A DNA stretch of 64,000 nt from Nitrospirales bacterium (GTDB taxonomy: Bacteria; Nitrospirota; Nitrospiria; Nitrospirales; UBA8639). Numbering within the stretch: position 1 is the first letter of the stretch; each line of letters starts with the position of its first letter. Location: NCBI GenBank assembly GCA_021604005.1, contig BQIV01000016.1, positions 1-64,000 on the forward strand, written 5' to 3'. This document shows, in pieces, positions 18,398 to 28,134 of the stretch. Position numbers and translations under genes: made by a program. Below the pieces are notes generated by a model. It ran no database searches. It was given only the letters and a program-made list of their open reading frames with translations, and was not told where the DNA came from.

Positions 18398-20023
18398 ATG
18401 AGCACAAATTTCCCCGTCGTTTCAAAGATTCGATTGTTCTCTCCTGTATGGATCGTCCCGGTACTGGCTCTGCTCATTGCCGGTTGGCTTGCGTTCAACG
18501 CCTGGCAAGAGATTGGGCCGACGATTGAGATTGTCTTTGATTCAGCCGCCAGCATGGCAGTGGGGAAGACCCATCTTCGCTACAGGGATGTCGACGTCGG
18601 GAAAGTCACGAATATCAAATTGAATGAAACGTTTGAGAAAGTCACGGTTTTTGTAGAGCTGGATCCCCATATCGTCCCATTAATATCTGTGAATACGCGA
18701 TTTTGGGTTGTCTCCCCACGAATCTCCAGCAGCGGGGTGAGTGGATTAGATACCTTACTGTCTGGGGTTTATATTGAAATGGCTCCTGGCGATCCCGGCG
18801 ACGGAACGTTTCGGTTTGAGGGGTTGAGCCAACCGCCGGTCGTGGGTTCTTACGAGAAAGGCAATCATTACGTGTTAACGTCAGAGAGCCTTGGCTCCCT
18901 CGATATCGGCTCACCGGTTTACCACCGTCAAATTCCGGTTGGCGAAGTCACCGGATATACTTTTCTTCCCGAGGAAGAACGTCACGTTCATATCCAAGTG
19001 TTTGTCAAATCTCCTTATGACAAATTGGTCACAACGCGCAGCCAATTTTGGAATATCAGCGGGATCGATGTGAACATCGGCGCAGATGGCATCGAGGCAA
19101 AAGTCGCACCATTAACCTCTGTTATAGCCGGGGGTGTGGCGTTTCACTCGCCCCCTTCTAATGGAACTGACGTTGGACTTGCCGAACAAGGACAGCAGTT
19201 TCAACTGTTTGAGAGCAAGGAGGCGATCGTAGAAGGTGCCATTATGACTTCATACGACTACTTGTTGCGATTTGCCGGTTCTGTGAGAGGACTTCGTGTA
19301 GGTGCGCCAGTCGAGTTACGAGGGCTGCAAGTGGGTCAAGTGACGCATGTCGGGCTAGGTTTTATGTTAGATGAAAATCGTACTACCAATGTCGTGATTG
19401 GCATACAGCCGGAGAGATGGACTTCTGATGATCTCCCGACCCAAGAGCATTTGAACAATATTTTTTCACGGCTCGTCGCTGAGGGTCTTCAAGCGCAACT
19501 CCAAAGCGGTAATCTCGTCACCGGGGCCATGTTTGTCGATCTTGTCCCCAATGCCACAAAACGCATGAGTCCGTTGCAGGTGAAGAAACTGGTTCGTGAT
19601 CGAGGATACGTAGAGCTACCCACAGGAGACAGTGAGTTTACGCAATTGACCAACCAACTGTCAGACACTGTAGAAAAGATTCAAGCCATCCCATTCGAAT
19701 CAATCGGACACAACGTAGACGAGAGCCTTATCAGCCTTCGAAATATTGTCGCAACACTCGAACATTCCAATGTTGCTGGAAATATTGGAGAAGTAGCACT
19801 GAACCTAAAAGCGGCAACAGAAGGTCTCGATGCGACGGTTCGACAATTAGAGCAGACGCTACGGTCCGTCGATCAAACAATCACTCCAGACTCAGAACTG
19901 AATCATAATATGAATAAAATGGTCCGAAACATTTCCGATGCTGCGAAATCCATGGAAGAATTGACTGATGAACTCAATCGGTATCCGAATGCGGTACTTC
20001 GTGGCAGGGAGGACAATGATTAA
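18398..20023 (+). CDS. pqiB: PqiB: MCE-domain intermembrane transport protein
   Basis: PqiB is anchored in the inner membrane and forms a periplasm-spanning tube that moves lipids or hydrophobic compounds between membranes. The 541-residue protein has one N-terminal membrane helix (about 14-34). It then has three MCE domains, recognisable by repeats such as RYRDVDVGKV, YHRQIPVGEVTGY and ELRGLQVGQVTHVG, and a helical C-terminal region (about 405-540) expected to form the coiled-coil needle. Order pqiA-pqiB-pqiC, short gaps and the TAATG overlap with pqiC indicate one operon. Confidence 0.9.
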   Translation: MSTNFPVVSKIRLFSPVWIVPVLALLIAGWLAFNAWQEIGPTIEIVFDSAASMAVGKTHLRYRDVDVGKVTNIKLNETFEKVTVFVELDPHIVPLISVNTRFWVVSPRISSSGVSGLDTLLSGVYIEMAPGDPGDGTFRFEGLSQPPVVGSYEKGNHYVLTSESLGSLDIGSPVYHRQIPVGEVTGYTFLPEEERHVHIQVFVKSPYDKLVTTRSQFWNISGIDVNIGADGIEAKVAPLTSVIAGGVAFHSPPSNGTDVGLAEQGQQFQLFESKEAIVEGAIMTSYDYLLRFAGSVRGLRVGAPVELRGLQVGQVTHVGLGFMLDENRTTNVVIGIQPERWTSDDLPTQEHLNNIFSRLVAEGLQAQLQSGNLVTGAMFVDLVPNATKRMSPLQVKKLVRDRGYVELPTGDSEFTQLTNQLSDTVEKIQAIPFESIGHNVDESLISLRNIVATLEHSNVAGNIGEVALNLKAATEGLDATVRQLEQTLRSVDQTITPDSELNHNMNKMVRNISDAAKSMEELTDELNRYPNAVLRGREDND

Positions 20024-20634
20024 TGGCAAAGCGGCATCTGATTTTCACATGGGTGTCATCAGGGTCTCTTATGATGATGCTGAGCTGTGCCGTGCAACCC
20101 AACACTCATTACTATGATTTGGCTGTACAATCCAACTTCGTACCCGGGGATTTGAATCGTAGCATTCACTTAGGTGTGGGGCCCTTCTCATTTCCGGATG
20201 TTCTCGAACGAGCGGGAATCGTCACTCGGAGCTCTCCTGTCAATATCAAGGTTTCCAATTACCACGTATGGGCAGGTTCCCTGGAGCAAGCGTTTACTCG
20301 AGTGCTCGGAGAATCGTTGGCCCATAACCTGAGCCAAAATGATGTGTGGGCATTTCCATGGGACACGCGTTTTCGTCCTGAATATCAAGTCCGGGGAGTG
20401 GTGAGTCAGTTTTCCGGTGAAGCTGGCGGCACGGTGAAGTTAAAACTCCAGTGGACACTGCTCGAAGATCATGGGAAAAAGGTCGTCACGAGCTACCGGT
20501 ATCAACAGGCAACGACCGCAGAAGATACAAGTTATGACGCCTATGTTGCTGCACTGAATCGATTGCTGAACACCTTCGCCAGTGATCTGTCCAAAGAAAT
20601 TGCTGCACACCTAGTGTCCGATCGCCAACCTTGA
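20023..20634 (+). CDS. pqiC: PqiC: outer-membrane lipoprotein of the Pqi system
   Basis: This 203-residue lipoprotein has a lipobox ending MLSC with the acylated Cys at 22, followed by the family segment HYYDLAV at the start of the mature protein. Members of this family (ABC-type transport auxiliary lipoprotein/PqiC) dock the PqiB tube to the outer membrane. Its start codon overlaps the pqiB stop by one base, implying translational coupling. Confidence 0.88.
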   Translation: MAKRHLIFTWVSSGSLMMMLSCAVQPNTHYYDLAVQSNFVPGDLNRSIHLGVGPFSFPDVLERAGIVTRSSPVNIKVSNYHVWAGSLEQAFTRVLGESLAHNLSQNDVWAFPWDTRFRPEYQVRGVVSQFSGEAGGTVKLKLQWTLLEDHGKKVVTSYRYQQATTAEDTSYDAYVAALNRLLNTFASDLSKEIAAHLVSDRQP

Positions 20635-21009
20635 AGTGGTGGAAAGATTTTCTCCGAAAACGTTGATGTCGATATCGACGAATAGCGCTGCGGATTGAAA
20701 CGACATGAGGCAACGAGAGAATTCAAATCAAAAAAAGAGAGCATGATTAATTGGCGTACATCGCTAAAGACATCAGGCTTATGCCATGAATTTCCGCGTT
20801 TACAGATTTTTGTCTGCGCCTCAGCGACGGCCTTGTATCTGCAACTAGTTACCGTGCTGACCATCTTCCTTGAGCAGTGTGATGACACATCCAAGACCTC
20901 TAATTACTGGTCGATCAATTCAGGCAGCGACGAATGTCTGCAGAAAGACGAACAGGTTGCCTCACTTTCATGTATTTCTTTTCCAGCATTGAGGACACAT
21001 GTGATAACG

Positions 21010-21570
21010 ATGATAAGCATCATTGGTGTTCTGGTAGGAACACTCCTTACCAGTTGCTTGTCAGGTACAAGCTGGGGAGGACCAACAGACCTGGTTGCGA
21101 TTGGGATTCGAGGAGGGATGAATTTTCAGGATGCGGGGTTGCCCCCAGGCGAGAAAGAAGATTTTGAACAATTCGACGTTTTCGGTATTGTGAGCTTACC
21201 AGGTCAGTGGGATTTCTCACCGGATTTGAAGTCAGGGTTGAGACTCTATGGCTCTGTCGGTGCCTTGCGAGGAGCGGGTGATTTAGGTTTTATCACGACC
21301 GTCACCCCCGGGTTGGCGGTCACCAAGAAAAGCTGGAAATTAACGTTCGATATTGCCATGGGTGGGGCTCTGATCAGCGATTGGGAATATGGTCGTCAAG
21401 ATATTGGGGGACCATTCCAGTTTATTGGACATCTGGGAGTAAGTTATCATCTTCCTGGAAATCTGGCAGTTGGATACCGGTTTCATCACATGTCGGATGC
21501 CACGATCTATGGACCAAGCCGTGGGGTAGATTTTCATATGCTTGAATTTTCGTATTACTTTGAGAAGTAA
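21010..21570 (+). CDS. PagL-like acyloxyacyl hydrolase / lipid A 3-O-deacylase
   Basis: PagL-type enzymes are eight-stranded outer-membrane barrels that remove an acyl chain from lipid A. The 186-residue product has an N-terminal signal (about 1-20) and the catalytic HxS motif (His160, Ser162 in FHHMSDAT). It has a terminal strand ending SYYFEK. In PagL a Glu lies 12 residues after the Ser; here Asp174 occupies that place, as I align them, so activity is uncertain. The frame is open to 20695 but the upstream part does not look coding. ATG 21010 (or GTG 21001) is the likely start. It follows pqiABC, fitting a shared envelope-lipid role. Confidence 0.7.
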   Translation: MISIIGVLVGTLLTSCLSGTSWGGPTDLVAIGIRGGMNFQDAGLPPGEKEDFEQFDVFGIVSLPGQWDFSPDLKSGLRLYGSVGALRGAGDLGFITTVTPGLAVTKKSWKLTFDIAMGGALISDWEYGRQDIGGPFQFIGHLGVSYHLPGNLAVGYRFHHMSDATIYGPSRGVDFHMLEFSYYFEK

Positions 21571-21775
21571 GTGGATTCATATCGCAGCAATGAGAGTTGA
21601 AAACGCGAAAAGGAATGACGGTGATATTTTTTCCCATGCGCAATGTACATTCGTCTACACCATTTTTCATTAGTAGCAATGTTCTCAGGAATGACATAGG
21701 GTGGCCGAGCCTCAATCATTGACTGAATCACATGCTTGAAATAGGAATGCCTCTTCGTTCAGACCTTTCAAGGAC

Positions 21776-22843
21776 ATGATGGCGAAATCCTCTAAAATGA
21801 GATCTACCAAAAGTGGGCTTCCACCAGGAACACCGGTTCATCTTGGTAAACAGCACTCTACACATACGGAAATTACGTGGTATCGGTATAATCATGATTC
21901 CCTGCATCGTGACACGTTTATCGATCAATGGCCGACGGGACGCAACCGAGATTCCGATGACCTGACGTGGATCCATGTGCAGGGTGTTCACGACTGCGGC
22001 ATCTTAACGGCTCTGGGCAACGACTTCGATCTTCATCCACTGGTCATCGAAGACATTGCAAATACACATCAACGCCCGAAACTCGAGGACTATGGTGATT
22101 ATCTCTTTCTTGTGGTTCGGCAGGTAGTAATTCGTGATGGTTCTGAGGAGCTGTTCACTGAGCAGTTCAGTGTGGTGGTGGGGCCTCGGTTTGTGATGTC
22201 GTTCCAAGAAGGCCGTGACAATCAACTTGAACCTTTTCAAAAACGGCTCGATAACTCCCAAAGCCCTATGCGGTCAAAAGGGAGTGATTATCTAGCCTAT
22301 GAACTGCTTGATTTTGTCATCGATCAGTATTTCGAGATCTTAGAACATTTCGATCGAATCATTGACGAAATTGATGACGAGTTGGAGATGAGCCCGTCGC
22401 CACTCGTTCTACGAAAGCTCCACGACCTCAAACGGGAACTGATACTTTTTCGTAAATCGATCTGGCCATTGCGCGAAGTGCTCAATCATCTTGAACGAAG
22501 TCCAACGGCCCTGATTCTAGAACCTACTCGCCCATTTTTTCGTGACATTCATGATCATACCGTGACGATGTTTGAATCGCTGGAAATTTTTAGAGACCTC
22601 ACGGGTAGCATGCTCGAACTCTACCATACCACCATGAGTACAAAGATGAATGAAACGATGAAACTGCTCACGGTCACGGCGACGGTATTCCTGCCCTTAA
22701 CCCTCATTACGGGTGTGTTTGGAATGAACTTTCAACACATTCCGGGAATCGAGTGGTACTGGGCATTCCCCATGCTCCTTCTAACGATGGGGGTAATGGC
22801 TGGTGGGATGTATTTATTCTTTAAGAAGAAGGGGTGGATCTGA
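21776..22843 (+). CDS. corA: CorA-family magnesium/cobalt transporter
   Basis: CorA forms a pentameric Mg2+ channel in the inner membrane. The 355-residue protein has the large acidic cytoplasmic domain, the long helix region (about 180-290), and two C-terminal membrane helices with the signature GMN (in GVFGMNFQHIPG) after the first. The C-terminal basic tail (FFKKKGWI) is typical. It stands alone between the PagL-like gene and the TrkA-C protein. Confidence 0.93.
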   Translation: MMAKSSKMRSTKSGLPPGTPVHLGKQHSTHTEITWYRYNHDSLHRDTFIDQWPTGRNRDSDDLTWIHVQGVHDCGILTALGNDFDLHPLVIEDIANTHQRPKLEDYGDYLFLVVRQVVIRDGSEELFTEQFSVVVGPRFVMSFQEGRDNQLEPFQKRLDNSQSPMRSKGSDYLAYELLDFVIDQYFEILEHFDRIIDEIDDELEMSPSPLVLRKLHDLKRELILFRKSIWPLREVLNHLERSPTALILEPTRPFFRDIHDHTVTMFESLEIFRDLTGSMLELYHTTMSTKMNETMKLLTVTATVFLPLTLITGVFGMNFQHIPGIEWYWAFPMLLLTMGVMAGGMYLFFKKKGWI

Positions 22844-23026
22844 GTAGGAGAACGCAAAGCCTTGTTCTTATACGATATGGAGAGGAAATTTCTTGGTGTT
22901 GCGGAAACACAGCCTCACTGTGAGTCTGACATATATCACCATCTTTTCATATATGAACTTGGGAATGCTCATCAAGGCGTGGGGTGATAAAGAAAGTCCA
23001 GCTAACGTGTTTCAGAAAGACAGATT

Positions 23027-23749
23027 ATGGGTGCTGCCCTCTCTCTCTTTGTCTTATTAACGATTTCGGTCCTTGTGATACGAATTGCCTCGGTGGCACT
23101 TCGACTGACGGGGCTTGAAGAACCCAGCGCAAAGTTTCAGGCGCTGTCGGCTTTTTCCGGAACCGGATTCACGACGCGAGAGTCCGAAACCATTGTTAAC
23201 TATCCCATCCGGCGTCGCATCATCAGCCTGATGATGGTGGTTGGCAACCTGGGATTGGTGAGTGTGTTTGCCACACTGGTCGCATCGTTGGTGCATACGG
23301 ATGGGGAGGTCGATGCCATTGTACGGCAGGTTGCATGGCTAGGGGGTGGACTCGTCTTACTGTGGTTCTTCATCTTGAATAAGAGCGTCGAGCGGATCAT
23401 GTGTCGCATCATCGGCAGAATTCTAAATGCAACGACATCTCTTGGGAAGCGCCACTTTCATCGTCTTGTGCAAATCGGTGATCGCTATAGCGTGTGCGAG
23501 CATCCCGTCGCGGATGCCTGGATTGAGGCGACTAGCTCTCTGAATGCCTCTGGTCTAGAACACCTGGGTCTGACCGTTCTTGCGGTACGTGGCGCAAGCG
23601 GGGAAGTGACGCACAACTTTTCGTCGACCAGCGAGCTCGAGCCAGGCGATGCACTGGTACTCTATGGCTGCGATTCAGGACATGAAGCGCTGGAACATAT
23701 GTCTCGTAGCAGCGAAGCCGACAGACAAACGAGCAACGACGCTCGTTAG
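23027..23749 (+). CDS. membrane protein with TrkA-C domain
   Basis: This 240-residue protein has about three hydrophobic segments: 4-24, about 65-90 and about 97-117. Between the first two lies an FSGTGFTTRESE segment resembling the selectivity-filter region of K+ transporters. It ends with a TrkA-C (RCK_C) ligand-binding domain (about 140-225, ending EPGDALVLYG). It may be a small regulator or channel fragment in ion homeostasis. The next gene is a cation/proton antiporter, supporting an ion-transport role. It has no TrkA-N nucleotide-binding domain. Confidence 0.7.
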   Translation: MGAALSLFVLLTISVLVIRIASVALRLTGLEEPSAKFQALSAFSGTGFTTRESETIVNYPIRRRIISLMMVVGNLGLVSVFATLVASLVHTDGEVDAIVRQVAWLGGGLVLLWFFILNKSVERIMCRIIGRILNATTSLGKRHFHRLVQIGDRYSVCEHPVADAWIEATSSLNASGLEHLGLTVLAVRGASGEVTHNFSSTSELEPGDALVLYGCDSGHEALEHMSRSSEADRQTSNDAR

Positions 23750-23833
23750 AAATGCATGGGATCCATAGGGGGGGCGGTCAAATAGTGGGTATGGCCTGCA
23801 GGCCGAGATCTTCTGATCACCACCTGGTGTGAT

Positions 23834-25048
23834 ATGCCAGAACTCTCTCACATCGCCATCATTCTTCTTGGAATTGTGGGTTTCGCGATTCTTTCGCGTC
23901 GGCTCGAAGGGTCGATCGTGACCTTGCCCATGTTCTTTGCGGCATTTGGCTGGTTGATCGGGCGTGCTGGAGCGGAACTCGTGCCCATGACTGCCGAGCA
24001 CGACATCATCCATACGATCGCCGAAATTACACTCGTCCTGGCGCTCTTTTCGGATGCCTCCCGCATGCGCTTCCACGAGCTCACGAAGACCTACACGATT
24101 CCGACGCGCATGCTGCTTGTAGGAATGCCGTTGACGATTCTGCTCGGGACGTTGCTTGCCCATTGGGTATCCCCTGATAAGTCGTGGGTATTGGCGCTTT
24201 TGGTGGCAGCCATTCTGGCGCCGACTGACGCGGCCCTCGGCCAGACAGTGGTGACCAGCCCATCCGTGCCGTCGCATCTGCGTCAAGGGATCAATGTGGA
24301 AAGCGGGCTCAACGATGGTCTTGCTCTTCCGCTCGTCATTATCGCGGCACTGTTAGCGGCTCAACAGTCTGGCGTCGAAGTCGAGGGAGTGCCAGGTAAC
24401 TTGTTCGTGTTCTCGCTGATGCAGGTGACCTTCGGTCCCCTAGCGGGAGTAATGACCGGCTATTACTTTGCCAAGACCCTTGATGTGGCGATCGAATCCA
24501 AGCTGATCACCATCACATTCCAGGGACTGTACTTCCTCTGCGTCGCGTTCCTGGCTTTCACGCTGGCGGAACTGATCGGGGGCAACGGGTTCATTGCGGT
24601 ATTTGTAGGAGGGTTAGTGTTCGGGAACACACTGCGGCATCCTAGCAGCTTCATCAACGAATTCATGGAAAGCGAGGGACAACTGCTGACGATTTTTACC
24701 TTCACCATATTTGGCGCCGTCCTGGTACCGATCGGCCTTGACCACGCGACATGGAAGACTCTTGTCTTAGCGATCGGATTCTTGTCGGTGGTTCGAATGC
24801 TGCCAATCTATCTGTCGTTGAGCGGACTGGCGTTAAGCGACTATGAAAAGCTCTTTCTCGGCTGGTTCGGCCCACGCGGGTTGGCTTCCATCCTGTTTGC
24901 TCTGCTCATTGTGAAACGGTTTCCGGTTCCGGGTTCAGAGGAACTTCTGGCGTGTGTGGTCCTGACGGTGACGCTGAGTATCGTCCTCCATGGCGTGACG
25001 GCGAAGCCGATGTCCGAGCAGTTTAGTCACAGTCAGGTGGCTGGCTAG
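23834..25048 (+). CDS. cation:proton antiporter (CPA1/NhaP type)
   Basis: This 404-residue inner-membrane protein has about 11-12 helices. CPA1 features include APTDAALGQ (about 130-138) and NVESGLNDGLALP (about 152-164), which hold the paired acidic ion-binding residues, and FLGWFGPRGLASI near the C-terminus. It exchanges Na+ or K+ for H+. It lacks a cytoplasmic regulatory tail and lies 84 bp after the TrkA-C protein, so the two may work together. Confidence 0.9.
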   Translation: MPELSHIAIILLGIVGFAILSRRLEGSIVTLPMFFAAFGWLIGRAGAELVPMTAEHDIIHTIAEITLVLALFSDASRMRFHELTKTYTIPTRMLLVGMPLTILLGTLLAHWVSPDKSWVLALLVAAILAPTDAALGQTVVTSPSVPSHLRQGINVESGLNDGLALPLVIIAALLAAQQSGVEVEGVPGNLFVFSLMQVTFGPLAGVMTGYYFAKTLDVAIESKLITITFQGLYFLCVAFLAFTLAELIGGNGFIAVFVGGLVFGNTLRHPSSFINEFMESEGQLLTIFTFTIFGAVLVPIGLDHATWKTLVLAIGFLSVVRMLPIYLSLSGLALSDYEKLFLGWFGPRGLASILFALLIVKRFPVPGSEELLACVVLTVTLSIVLHGVTAKPMSEQFSHSQVAG

Positions 25049-25122
25049 ACCATGCTGTTGAGGCAAATAAGGGCATGGAACGAGCATTTATCGGTAGCGT
25101 TCTTTAAGAAAGGCAGTCTGTC

Positions 25123-25840
25123 ATGATAAATATAACGGGGAGCGTAGCAATCATTACAGGGGCCGCCGGAAATCTTGGGCATGCCACGGCCCAAACGTTT
25201 CGGGAAGCAGGCGCCCGACTTGTCCTCATCGATCGCTCAATTGAACGATTACGAAAAAAGTACCCAGACCTTACAAATTCATCTGATCATTTTCTAGTGG
25301 GAGATGTTGACCTGACTGATCCCGCAGCGTTCGACCGTGTGACACAAGACACCGTTGACCGATTTGGCCGACTAGATGTGTTGATCAATACTGTCGGGGG
25401 CCTTCCGTAGCGGCAAGTCGGTAAATTTGGAAGACCAAGAAACGTGGGATTTCCTGTTTAACGTCAATTTCACCACGACCTTACACAGTTGCAGAGCCGT
25501 GATTTCACGTATGATACAGCAACAGATGGGGAAGATTGTAACGATCGTGAGTCCCAACGCCTTTCTTGGAGCTGCTGGAGTGGGAGCCTACAGTGTCGCC
25601 AAGAGCGCAGTGTTACGATTGACGGAAAGTATGGCGAGCGAGTTAAAGGAGTTTGGTATCACCGTGAATGCAGTCGTTCCCGGAACGATGGATACACCGC
25701 AGAATCGGCAGGCCATGCCCAATGCGGACCCAAGCAAATGGGTTGAGCCTTTTGCAGTGGCCGATGTCATTCTGTTCCTAGCATCCTATACGGCACGTGC
25801 CGTCACTGGTACAGCTATCCCAATCTATGGCAAAACTTGA
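25123..25840 (+). pseudogene. short-chain dehydrogenase/reductase, split by a frameshift
   Basis: Frames 25123-25410 and about 25400-25840 form one SDR of about 238 residues. The N-terminal part has the Rossmann motif TGAAGNLGHA and the NTVGG segment. The second has the catalytic tetrad region with Tyr and Lys in YSVAKSAVLR and a TINAVVPGTMDTP-like segment (TVNAVVPGTMDTP). They meet in the run of five G at about 25396-25400; one more G joins them into VGGAFRSGKS. The homopolymer position makes an assembly error quite possible. The substrate is unknown. Confidence 0.8.
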
Positions 25841-26113
25841 ACCCGGATAGTAGTCCATCATGACTGTTTCAGTCGAACGGAATAACGGGAAAAAATTGTG
25901 TAGCCCGGGGTATGTTCAAGACGAACCTGTCATCTGTAATGTTATGTACCTGCTCCAGACTATACTATCATGACAGGTCTACCACTCGAGTGTGCGGCGC
26001 AGTGTATTCTAGAGAACGTCTAACCGCTGTTTACGGGATTAGTGCAATCTCAATTGATCTGTCAAACAAAAATGGTATAGACATTCAAGGCAAATCACCT
26101 GAACGGAGGACTT

Positions 26114-26683
26114 ATGATGCAGCACGATGATCATGCAGGTACAGCAGGTAGATCCTCACCAACTCAGACTCTCAATTGGAGCGATGTAACGCGCTGGGCC
26201 ACCCACGGCAATCTCCCGCCGCCACGTCGCGTCGAAAAGACGGACGCCCAATGGCGCGAACTGCTTACCGACGAACAGTTCGGCATTACACGTCTGAAGG
26301 GGACCGAACGAGCCCACAGTTCGGAGATGTGCCGATTGTTTGAGCCAGGACGGTACCAGTGTCTCTGTTGCGCCACGCTGCTCTTCGATGCCTCAAGCAA
26401 ATTTGAAAGTCATTCTGGCTGGCCGAGTTTTACTCAACCCGTCGCACTGGGCGTAATCGCCTATCACCAGGATAACAGTCACAGCATGAATCGGATCGAA
26501 ACGACGTGTAATGTCTGCGATGCGCATCTCGGACATGTATTTCCTGATGGTCCAGAGCCAAGTGGATTACGATTTTGTATCAATGCCGTCTCGTTAAAGA
26601 AAATCGCGGATGTCTCAACCAACTTGGACAACAAGCATTCAGAGGAGCAAACGGGCCCCACGACGAAAGGAGCTTCATCATGA
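26114..26683 (+). CDS. msrB: peptide-methionine (R)-S-oxide reductase MsrB
   Basis: MsrB repairs methionine-R-sulfoxide. The 189-residue protein has the zinc site Cys83/Cys86 and Cys132/Cys135 and the catalytic Cys155 in RFCINAVSL, with the family segment SGWPSF at about 101-106. No signal peptide is visible. Its last codons overlap the msrA start (ATGA), so the two are translationally coupled. CGGAGGA sets the start. A damaged SDR gene lies upstream. Confidence 0.95.
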   Translation: MMQHDDHAGTAGRSSPTQTLNWSDVTRWATHGNLPPPRRVEKTDAQWRELLTDEQFGITRLKGTERAHSSEMCRLFEPGRYQCLCCATLLFDASSKFESHSGWPSFTQPVALGVIAYHQDNSHSMNRIETTCNVCDAHLGHVFPDGPEPSGLRFCINAVSLKKIADVSTNLDNKHSEEQTGPTTKGASS

Positions 26684-27183
26684 GCCGAATGGAAACTGCG
26701 ATTTTAGCTGGTGGGTGTTTCTGGGGTATGCAGGACCTGATTCGAAAGTTGCCCGGAGTGCTCTCCACGCGAGTGGGCTATAGTGGTGGCGATGTGCCGA
26801 ATGCTACCTATCACAACCATGGGACGCATGCGGAAGCCATTGAGGTCGTGTTCGACCCGGACACATTGACGTTCCGAAATTTATTGGAGATGTTTTTCCA
26901 GATCCACGATCCCACGACCTTGAATCGACAAGGAAACGATCGTGGGACTTCCTATCGATCCGGGATCTACTACACCTCGGATGCGCAGCGAACAGTTGCG
27001 GAAGAGACGATTGACGATGTTAACGCGTCAGGGTTGTGGTCGGGAAAGGTGGTCACAGAGGTACAGCCTGCTGGCCCGTTCTGGGAGGCGGAACCGGAGC
27101 ATCAGGACTATCTCGAACGATATCCCGATGGGTATACCTGTCATTTTCCGAGACCCAACTGGAAGTTGCCGCAACGAGCGTGA
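26680..27183 (+). CDS. msrA: peptide-methionine (S)-S-oxide reductase MsrA (copy 1)
   Basis: MsrA repairs methionine-S-sulfoxide. The 167-residue protein has the catalytic GCFWG motif with Cys13 close to the N-terminus, then [23 protein letters not shown] and [14 protein letters not shown], all standard. It starts inside the msrB stop (ATGA) behind GAAAGGAG. A second, more distant msrA (GCFWC type) is at 36215-36775, so the organism carries at least two. Confidence 0.95.
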   Translation: MSRMETAILAGGCFWGMQDLIRKLPGVLSTRVGYSGGDVPNATYHNHGTHAEAIEVVFDPDTLTFRNLLEMFFQIHDPTTLNRQGNDRGTSYRSGIYYTSDAQRTVAEETIDDVNASGLWSGKVVTEVQPAGPFWEAEPEHQDYLERYPDGYTCHFPRPNWKLPQRA

Positions 27184-27270
27184 GCCGCACACGTCACGGT
27201 GCATACCTTATCCCACTGGATGACAGACATGCATCAGGAGACTCGAGTACACGTCAAGGCGCCTGAATGA

Positions 27271-27626
27271 CGTGTGGCCCACTGGATTGACGGCAATAGT
27301 CAACCTCGTGCGCCGCTCACACTTGCCGAACTCGGTACTGGGTATAGGGAGTTGGCTTTGCGGTCGTGCAAACTGTCTTCGAGGGTGAGGATATGAACAC
27401 CCCTGTACGATTACGAGCAACCCAATTGCATTATGGCCTGCCCGTGGCCTTTGGACACAATGCAGCCGTCGATGGATATCCCACCGTCATGCGCGACTAA
27501 CGTATGGGCGGGACACTCTGGTTTATCGGCATCAGCCCGACGAGAGAGGTCATTTATAGCGGGTTCCACCTAGACGCGGAAGCCTTTATTTCATTCATCG
27601 AACAAGCGTACGTACCCATGAATTGA
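27271..27626 (+). pseudogene. redoxin/thioredoxin-like gene remnant without its active site
   Basis: In one frame, WIDGNSQPRAPLTLAELGTGYRE (27283-27351) matches the start of a redoxin-type protein as I remember the family. After a frame change FAVVQTVFEGEDMNTPVRL...YGLPVAFGHNAAVDGYPTVMRD matches its C-terminal half. A TAA stop then replaces an expected Tyr codon, and GGTLWFIGISPTREVIYSGFHLDAEAFISFIEQ continues in frame to a final stop at 27626. The central part with the CxxC-type active site is missing. Internal deletion, frameshift and nonsense mutation together make this a genuine relic. Confidence 0.65.
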
Positions 27627-27661
27627 CACGCGTTACGCCCTCTTACCACAAAGGAGTCATC

Positions 27662-27958
27662 ATGATTGTTGCCGTGTTTCGGAGCCGCGTTGCTTCCCAT
27701 GCGGTTGAAGAGTTTACTCAACGGTATGGCGAATTGAACAAGCTTATTGTACAGATCCCAGGATACGTGTCTCACAAGGTCTTTGTATCCGAGGATGGCG
27801 AAAATTGTTTGATTGTGGAGTTCGCCACCGAGGAAGCATTCAACGCGTGGGACACCCATCCAGAACACAAGAAGGCGAAGGAGCGAGGTAAAGGTGACGT
27901 CTTTTCAACCTATGATGTCAAAGTTGGGCATGTGTTTGAGCATCACCATAAGCCTTGA
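27662..27958 (+). CDS. antibiotic-biosynthesis-monooxygenase (ABM) domain protein
   Basis: This protein of 98 residues has the ABM ferredoxin-like fold pattern: MIVAVFRSRV, then IPGYVSHKVFVSEDGENCLIVEFATEEAFNAWDTHPEHKKAKERG. Such small dimeric proteins act as monooxygenases, haem-degrading enzymes or small-molecule binders; the sequence does not decide which. AAAGGAG sets the start. It is an intact gene between two decayed ones. Confidence 0.85.
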   Translation: MIVAVFRSRVASHAVEEFTQRYGELNKLIVQIPGYVSHKVFVSEDGENCLIVEFATEEAFNAWDTHPEHKKAKERGKGDVFSTYDVKVGHVFEHHHKP

Positions 27959-28134
27959 CACACAGGTTCAGGACCCGCATCCACCACGCCTCTGCAGCCC
28001 TTGTCGTATTCAGCATACTGGGCACGATTGGGCTTGGTGCCGTGATTCCGTTGCCGTCTCACACGGAACAGCCGGCTCCGTCATGGATCTTTTCAAGAAT
28101 GATGTGGTCAAACAAAAACAGAGAAACGCTATGA
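27955..28134 (+). CDS. possible small single-helix membrane protein
   Basis: An open frame of 59 residues starts at a TTG that overlaps the ABM stop (TTGA) and ends in an ATGA overlap with the next gene. It encodes one good hydrophobic helix (AALVVFSILGTIGLGAVI) after a basic N-terminus. The overlaps suggest a coupled gene, but there is no ATG and no ribosome-binding site, and both neighbouring regions are decaying. It may equally be a fragment. Confidence 0.3.
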   Translation: MTHRFRTRIHHASAALVVFSILGTIGLGAVIPLPSHTEQPAPSWIFSRMMWSNKNRETL

